Source: Muscardinus avellanarius (Eukaryota; Chordata; Mammalia; Rodentia; Gliridae). From it: a DNA stretch of 64,000 bases. A program made the position numbers and the translations under genes. Positions 57,561 through 64,000 of this stretch are shown piece by piece. The DNA lies in NCBI GenBank assembly GCA_963383645.1, contig OY726560.1, positions 83,734,593 to 83,798,592 on the forward strand, written 5' to 3'. The stretch's first letter is position 1. Every line of letters starts with the position of its first letter. The notes under the pieces were generated by a model. The model searched no databases and had not been told where the DNA came from. It worked only from the letters and a program-made list of their open reading frames with translations.

Positions 57561-59832
57561 AGTAAACCGATGAATATGAACCCTAATCAATAACATAGAG
57601 TTTGGTAGAGATGTATTTGGTACACATTGTTTACAATGTGTTAATAATGACCAAATCTATTTGGGTAGAACAAATATGTATGAAAATGTTTGCCACAGAT
57701 TTGTGCTGATACATTTTAAAAAGTCAGTATATGTACCACAGGAAGTTAAGACTCATGACAATTATAAATGCACTGGAAGTCCATAATTAAGCAACCCAGG
57801 AGAAATTAAGCATCATAAAACTCACCCTGAATGATTAAGTTTCAAGCTCACACAAAGTTTAATTTGGTGATTTTGTAATACTCTGACTTCATGGAACAGA
57901 TTCTTAATTTGTTAAAGCTCGGGGTAATTTGTACATGTCCTCCTAAGAAGCAAGCCTCTATAACACTCTTAATTAAGTTCATTATGTGATATATTTTAGA
58001 GGAAAAATACAATTCTTACTCACATAATTAACAGCTTTTCATTAAATGTGCAATGAACTCTAGAAAATGCAGACGCACAAGTGGAATAAAAATAGGACAT
58101 TTCCAATGTTATTCTAGAGAGCCAATGTTATGGTAAAATAATCTATCTGCATAATTAAATTTCTTAGTCATTCAAAGAAAATTAACTCTTTCAAAGAAAA
58201 TAGGCAGTAGAGAATGAGTTTCACAAATTTTGGAGCCCGGAAGACTTTGTGATTTATATAATCTAATAGAGCAGTTGACTAGTATGCTGATTGAAAGAAT
58301 AACTGTACTTTTATAGAAGAAGCACAAATTGGGAGATCTGTTTTCAATTGGCAAGTTTTTATTCATGATATTTATACATTTTCTGAAAAAATAAAGCAAA
58401 TTTCTGTATTTCTGCATAAGATTCTAATCATGGAAGGTAGGTATATTATTATAGAGCTTAAAAATTCTCTGACTGAAAAAAAGAGAAAGGACCAATATTC
58501 CCAAATATCCTTTAAGAGTACTCACTAATGACTTAATTTCCTCCCACTATACCCCACATCTAAGGTCCCACCATCTTCCAGTCCCATCATAGGCTGGAGA
58601 GCAAGCCTTTATTGTATGGGCCTTTAGGGACATTTCAGAGTCAAACCCCAACATGGTGAGATGTAGCAGAGAGAAGGATGGGCTCCTAAGATGCAACTGC
58701 ACATTTTAAAAATCATAAACCATAAAGGGTGAGGAAATTTCAGGTGACTGAAGGAAGTTGGGTGTGTCTACAATGTTTTTTTTTCTGGAGTGGGAAGAGA
58801 TAGAAATAAAGAGAGAGAAAAGATGGCTCTACAAGAATGGAAAAATTAGCAAGGAACATATTGCTGTGGGAGGAATCTGAGCTTTTATCCTTAGGATAAA
58901 TGGCAGACGGGATGTATATGAGCAGGAGAATCATGTGGCTAGGCTGTAGTGGGTGTTTGTGGAAGCTGTGGGAAGGGCAGACCTAGGGTGTCTGGATCCC
59001 CACTTCACAGCCTGAGCATCACATCCTGTGTACTCAAGTGCATCACCTTCATTTTTTTTAGGCTTCAGTATTGTGATGTGATTTCTCTCTCAGGTCCTCT
59101 TCTTTCCTGCTTTCTCTGGGGACATTGTCCTGTAAGTTATCTTAGAGGACATTTCAAACTCAATGATCCTATTTTCTATTAAAATTTAAAATTATAAAGT
59201 AATTTGAGTTGAAATGTGTGCAAAACACAGGCATCCATGAACTCACCATATGTGACTAATAAATGTAACCTTTAGTTACATTTGATTCAAATTCTTTGAG
59301 ATGAAAATTTCCATCTATGGCTAAAACATCCTTTTCTCACTGTTTTCCTCTTGCTCTCTAGGTGACCACCATTTTTCAGTTAATCTATGTTCTTTATATG
59401 AATATTTTCACTTTTCTACAAAACTATATACACATGAAACTACCCCTGACATTGTACTTTCATTTGCTAAGGTCACCTGCCAATTTCAGTGAGCAGTTTC
59501 TTTTAGTTCTTGTTTTGTTGGGTCTCTTGGTGATTGAATGCACTTTATTTTATTGACATTGAAATCTCCAGGTTGTCCTTTGAATTCTAATTTTTTCTTT
59601 CCTTCCTGCCAGTTCTTTAAATATTAGATTTCTGTCTGAAACTCTTTCGATCAGGATTCTGGGCAGCAAGATGACTACAAAGCCAAATTACTTGCTATGC
59701 ACACTCTGTTCATTTATTTCATCTTGTTTTATATCATCTTTGCCACCCCTTTACTCTCTTCTTTTTTAATTTGCACTTAGCACTTTACTTATAAAATATT
59801 TAAATTAATATTTCTTTCTATGAAAACCTTCT

Positions 59833-59834
<2 letters not shown>
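57561..59834. other. Unassigned DNA
   Basis: 2.3 kb without a recognised repeat or gene. AT-rich, short frames only. It may include very old L1 near 59,340-59,470. Confidence 0.4.

Positions 59835-59878
<44 letters not shown>
59835..59878. repeat. (CA)n microsatellite
   Basis: About 22 CA units. Confidence 0.97.
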
Positions 59879-59880
<2 letters not shown>

Positions 59881-60774
59881 AATGCTCCTATGTCATTGAG
59901 ATTGAGAAGCAGAAAAATAGTAAGTAAAAAATCTACTTGCTGACTGAAAATTAGTACCAATGCAGAGAAGGAGTTACTAAGCAGACAGAATAAACAAAAA
60001 TGCTTACCTGTTGGAATTACAATAACATGGAAGAGAGGGGAGAGGTAAATTTGACTCCCAGGTTTCTGATATATGACAGTTGGGTTCACCATCAGGGAGA
60101 AAAATCTAACGTTTGGGCTATATCCATACATGAATATATCTGTATATATGTATTTACACATATTTGTATTTACATATAAATAAACATATACATTCACATA
60201 TGTATAAATAAAGTTGAGCTTTAATTTGTATCCACTTTTGAGAACTTTGATAGGAACTGTGTTTGAAGAGATAATTAGGTGAATTATAAAATGTCTTTAG
60301 AAGAAAATTGTTTCCAAATAACAATTTTTGTGGATAAATTTTTAAAAATGACCATATCAGAATAATTGAAAACAGCTGGTATTCTTTGCCCAAGGCTCTT
60401 ATTACTGAAGTTATTCTTCAGACAAATATTTATTCATCTATTTGAGCTGGTACAGGTCATGATAGGTAATTACAGCCTGTTCTCTCTGGAAAGGTAGGGA
60501 GTGAGATGACATCTAGGGGTTTATGTGTTTTTTCTTCTGTAAATAATAATTACTGTGCTTTTTTAGTGTCCACAGATCTTGGTCCCAGAAATCTGCATTT
60601 GGAATGTCAGGTCTTGGACATTTCAGATAAACGCTTCTATATAACAAAATACAGCGTAGACAAGCATGCTATGGCCTGGTGGCTCTGTGTGAAGGAAAGC
60701 TTTTGGCTGGGACTCTACATGGTCTTGAGGTTCTGAAAGGATGAGAAGGCTGGTGTTAGTTCCAGCCAGAACTC
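59879..60774. other. Unassigned DNA
   Basis: No repeat or gene recognised; open frames below 80 codons. Confidence 0.45.
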
Positions 60775-61097
60775 TCACTGTAAGTGATGTGGATTTTACA
60801 TTAAAAATAAAATCTTAGACTTCCGGGAAGATGGAGATGGAGAAAAGCGGCGCTCACGAGTCCCGCTAACAATCAATCTCTATCACCACAAAACCAGTGC
60901 CTTTCAGAGCCAGAAAACACCATCAGCAAAGAAATATAAATTGTAAATACAAGGGACAGAGAAAAAGAGGGCTGGAAAAATGAGACACCAGAAGGAAACC
61001 AGCCCACAGTGTCGTGGCCAGAGCTGCGGTGTGGAGCCACGTGAACGCCATCTTCCCTTGCAGCACCAGGCACCAGAGAGGAGGGAGACTCAGAAGA

Positions 61098-61700
61098 GAG
61101 CTCAAATCTAGAGAGGAGGTACGCCGGCCTCATGACCAAGGACGCAGCAGCAGTGCCTTACTGCCGGCGGCAGCGGCAAGTTCACTGGATGGCTCCAGAC
61201 CAACACACTCAACCAGCCACCAGGCGCCAGAGAGGAGGGGTGGACAGAGAGCAGAGGTGAGCAGCTGCTGAACAGCTGGGCAGCAGTCAGCAGATTTTTT
61301 GGTGTAAGGAGCGTCTAAAGCTCCCAAGGGTCGGGATCAGCACACCCTGCAGGGACTCAGAGTGGAGCTCAGAACCAGAGAAGAAATACGCCACCCTCAC
61401 GGCTGAGGACGTGGCAGCAGCGCCTTACTGCTGGCAGCAGCGGTGAGTTCACCGGATGGCTCCAGACCAATGCACTCAACCAGCCACCAGGCTCCAAAGA
61501 GGAGGGGTGGACAGCGAGCTGAGGTGAGCAGCTGCTGAACAGCCAGGTAGCAGTCAGCAGTTTTTTCGATGCAAGGAGTGTCTAAAGCTCCCAAGGGCTG
61601 GGCTCAGCACACCTTGCAAGGACTCAGAGCAGAGCTCAAAACAAGAGAAGAAATAAACCAGCCTCATGACCTAGGGCATGGCAGCAGTGCTATATTGCCA
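61098..61700 (+). promoter_or_regulatory. Tandem 267-bp L1 5' UTR monomers (putative promoter units)
   Basis: GAGCTCAAA/GAGCTCAGA starts occur at 61,098, 61,365 and 61,632, exactly 267 bp apart. Each full unit has GCAGCAG...CTTACTG, TTCAC.GGATGGCTCCAGACC, CTCAACCAGCCACCAGG and CTAAAGCTCCCAAGGG in the same order. Tandem 5' UTR monomers act as promoter units in mouse and rat L1; that function is inferred here, not seen. Confidence 0.85.
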
Positions 61701-62106
61701 GCGGTGGCAGCAGCGCATTCACTGGGTCCACTACAGCTCCATCAGCACACTCAACAACCGTGAGTCAAATTGCAGCCCCTAGAGGAGAAATCCGAGTACT
61801 GCACTCCCAGAGACTTGCGCAGATAGTTTCCCTGGGTCGGAGATTTTGACAGTCCAACCCAGTGGAGGAGTGGCGGTGGCAGATATATCACACCATAGTC
61901 ACAACCCCCCGCGGGAGAATGCCCAACCTGGCACACCCCATGGTTTAAAGCAGCCTCAATTTACACTCTGGGTCTGAGACTTTGTGATACAACCCAGTAA
62001 AGGAGTAGTGGTGACTCAGATACCACAAACATGAGATCCATAGCACCTTAAGTGAAGTCGTAGTGACCCAGGGAAGAACCCATAGAAGGCACAAACTTCC
62101 AAAATC

Positions 62107-62530
62107 ATGGGAAAGAGAAATAACAATGGAGCAATGAATGCCCACAACCCCACAACATCAGAACCTGATAACAGAAACCCAGAGATCTCTGGAAGATCAA
62201 ATCAGGAAAATAACTGTAGAAATAATACAGGACTTTCAAAAAGAATTCAGAGAGAGTAAAAAAGATATAAAGGATGCAATCATTGATATAAAGCCTCAAT
62301 TCCAAGTATAAACAATAGTTTAGAACACATGGAAAATAGAATCTCACTTCTAGAAGATGATCACAACAAAAATGAACACATAGTTTCTAATTTAGAAAAA
62401 AAAATCCATCAGCAGGAATCTGACATTGACGAAATATGGGCCCATTTTAAGAGAGCTAACCTAAGAATAATTGGAATAGAGGAGGGAAAAGAAGGTGAAA
62501 CCAAAGAGATCAATAATCTCTTCAAGGAAG
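62107..62530 (+). pseudogene. L1-R ORF1, N-terminal half fused to ORF2
   Basis: ATG at 62,107 (MGKRNNNGAMNAHN) followed by frameshifts in the coiled coil, then an open piece from 62,329 (MENRISLLEDDHNKNEHIV...INNLFKE). At 62,530 the sequence leaves ORF1 and enters ORF2 RT text. RNA-binding and C-terminal domains are lost. Confidence 0.88.
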
Positions 62531-64000
62531 ATTATTATCGACCACTTCCTATATAAATACAACCTTCCTAAACTGAGTCAAGAAGATATAGAACACTTAA
62601 ACCAACCAGTAATAATCAAAGAGATTTAAACAGCAATAAAGATCTTACCATCAAACAAAAGCCAAGGACCAGATGGTTTCCCAAGTGAATTCTATAAAAC
62701 CTTTATAGAAGAGCTAATCCCAATACTACTCAAACTATTTTACAAAATAGAAAAAAACGGGACTCTTCCAAATACATTTGATGAAGCCAATATCACACTA
62801 ATACCCAAACTGAATAAAGACAGTTCAAGGAAGGAAAGCTACAGGCCTATATCTCTGATGAACTTGGATGCAAAACTATTAAACAAAATACTAGCAACAT
62901 GCATTCAAAACCACGTCAAGAAAATCATACACCATGACCAGGTAGGGTTCATCCCAGGGATGCAAGGCTGGTTCAATATACGAAAATCAATCCATGTAAT
63001 TCATCATATAAACAGAATCAAAGACAAAAATCACATGATCATTTCAATAGACACTGAAAAAGCATTTGATAAAATTCAACATCCATTTATGATAAAAACA
63101 CTGCAGAGAATTGGAATCGAAGGAACATATCTCAACATTATTAAGGCAATCTACAATAAGCCCATTTCCAGCATCATATTAATTGGGGAAAAACTTCAGG
63201 AATTCCCCTAACAACTGGAATGAGACAAAGATGTCAATTATCACCACTTCTCTTCGATATAGTACTAGAGACTGTAGCCAGAGCAATAGGCAAGAAAAGG
63301 AAATTAGAGGAGTACAAATAGGAAAAGAAGAACTCAAACTTTCACTATTTGCAGATGACATAATACTATATTTAGAAAACCCCAAAACTCAACCAAAAGA
63401 CTTATAGCACTGATTAAGAAATTCAGCAAAATATATGGATACAAAATTAATTTTAAAAAAATCAGAAGCTTTCCCATACACCAACCATAAATCCACTGAA
63501 AAAGAAAATAAGAAAACACTTCCACTCAGGATACCCCACAAAAATATAAAATACTTAGGAATAAACTTGACCAAGGAAGTAAAAGACCTCTACAAAGAAA
63601 ATCATAAAACACTGAAAAAAGAAATTGAAGAAGATCTTAGAAGATGGAAGGATCCTCCATGTTCATGGATTGGCAGAATGAATAATCATTAAAATGGCCA
63701 TCCTTCCAAAAGTGATCTACAGATTTAATGCAATGCCCATTAAACTACCAAGATCATTCCTCACAGACATAGAAAACTCTGTCCTTAAATTTATCTGGAA
63801 TAACAAAAAGCCCAGAATAGCCAAGGTAGTTCTCAGCAACAAAAACCATGCAGGAGGAATCACAATACCCGACTTTAAACAATACTACAAAGCCACTGTA
63901 ATAAAAACAGCATGGAACTGGCAAAAAACTGATACATAGACCAATGGATCAGAATAGAAAACCCAGAAAAAAGTCCACCCACTTTCAGCCAATTGATTTT
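62531..64000 (+). pseudogene. L1-R ORF2 reverse-transcriptase region, broken, partial
   Basis: Begins at the DKYNLPKLSQEDIEHLN region. Frames: 62,858-63,211 with RT motif A as [16 protein letters not shown] (catalytic Asp present); 63,183-63,407 with [15 protein letters not shown] (both Asp present); 63,435-63,692; 63,694-63,939 ([18 protein letters not shown]). Three or more frameshifts. The whole endonuclease domain is missing because of the ORF1-ORF2 deletion. Confidence 0.88.

Larger units (their letters stand above)
60775..64000 (+). mobile_element. L1 with monomeric 5' UTR ('L1-R'), runs off the window
   Basis: 5' extension 60,775-60,820 shared with L1-N, then 5' UTR 60,821-62,106, ORF1 5' part 62,107-62,530, a deletion joining ORF1 to ORF2, and ORF2 RT region from 62,531 to the window edge. 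The 5' UTR contains 267-bp tandem monomers. The 3' end and target duplication lie outside the window. Confidence 0.92.

Overview
The window is from a rodent nuclear genome and holds no intact host gene that I can recognise. The evidence for a rodent is a dense population of dimeric B1-plus-ID SINEs (a 7SL-derived left half and a tRNA-Ala/ID-like right half, the B1-dID or MEN type known from squirrel-related, dormouse and beaver-related lineages), together with L1 elements whose 5' UTRs carry tandem monomers. No muroid hallmarks such as B2 or B4 are seen, so a non-muroid rodent is most likely; I cannot fix the species. Old mammalian repeats (MIR, MaLR LTRs, MER5A-like and Tigger-like DNA transposons, ancient L1) form the background.

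Layout. 1-1,016: a 50-bp GC-rich tandem array running into an L1 3' end. 1-12 kb: ancient L1, SINEs, MaLR LTRs, MIRs, a Tigger-type DNA transposon with TA target duplications, and a TG...CA solo LTR. 12.6-14.9 kb: a processed pseudogene of GOLPH3, split by two SINEs. 15-20.5 kb: an L1 3' end, MaLR LTRs and a 365-bp purine tract. 20.9-23.1 kb: a young 5'-truncated L1 whose ORF2 is still open for 633 codons. 23-31 kb: older repeats in otherwise unassigned DNA. 31.4-46.9 kb: one 15.5-kb nested cluster in which an old SINE holds an L1, which holds a second L1, which holds both a chimeric element and a third L1, which holds a young SINE. 47-52.9 kb: SINEs, an L1 3' end and simple repeats. 52.9-55.9 kb: a second copy of the chimeric element. 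56-60.8 kb: SINEs, MIRs and unassigned DNA. 60.8-64.0 kb: an L1 with a monomeric 5' UTR and an internal ORF1/ORF2 deletion, running off the window.

The strongest candidate for something undescribed is the chimeric element at 35,585-38,572 (minus) and 52,895-55,855 (plus). Both copies have the same unusual order: young L1 5' UTR, ORF1, an ancient L1 ORF2 fragment in reverse orientation joined at a near-perfect palindrome, then a young L1 3' UTR and A-rich tail. Each copy is flanked by its own different 15-bp target-site duplication, so each was retrotransposed as a unit. This makes it a half-L1 type non-autonomous family that carries ORF1 but no reverse transcriptase and must rely on ORF2 protein supplied by relatives such as the element at 20.9 kb.

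All interpretation is from reading the sequence; no alignment, library search or dating was run. Boundaries without a stated target duplication are approximate to about 10-30 bp.
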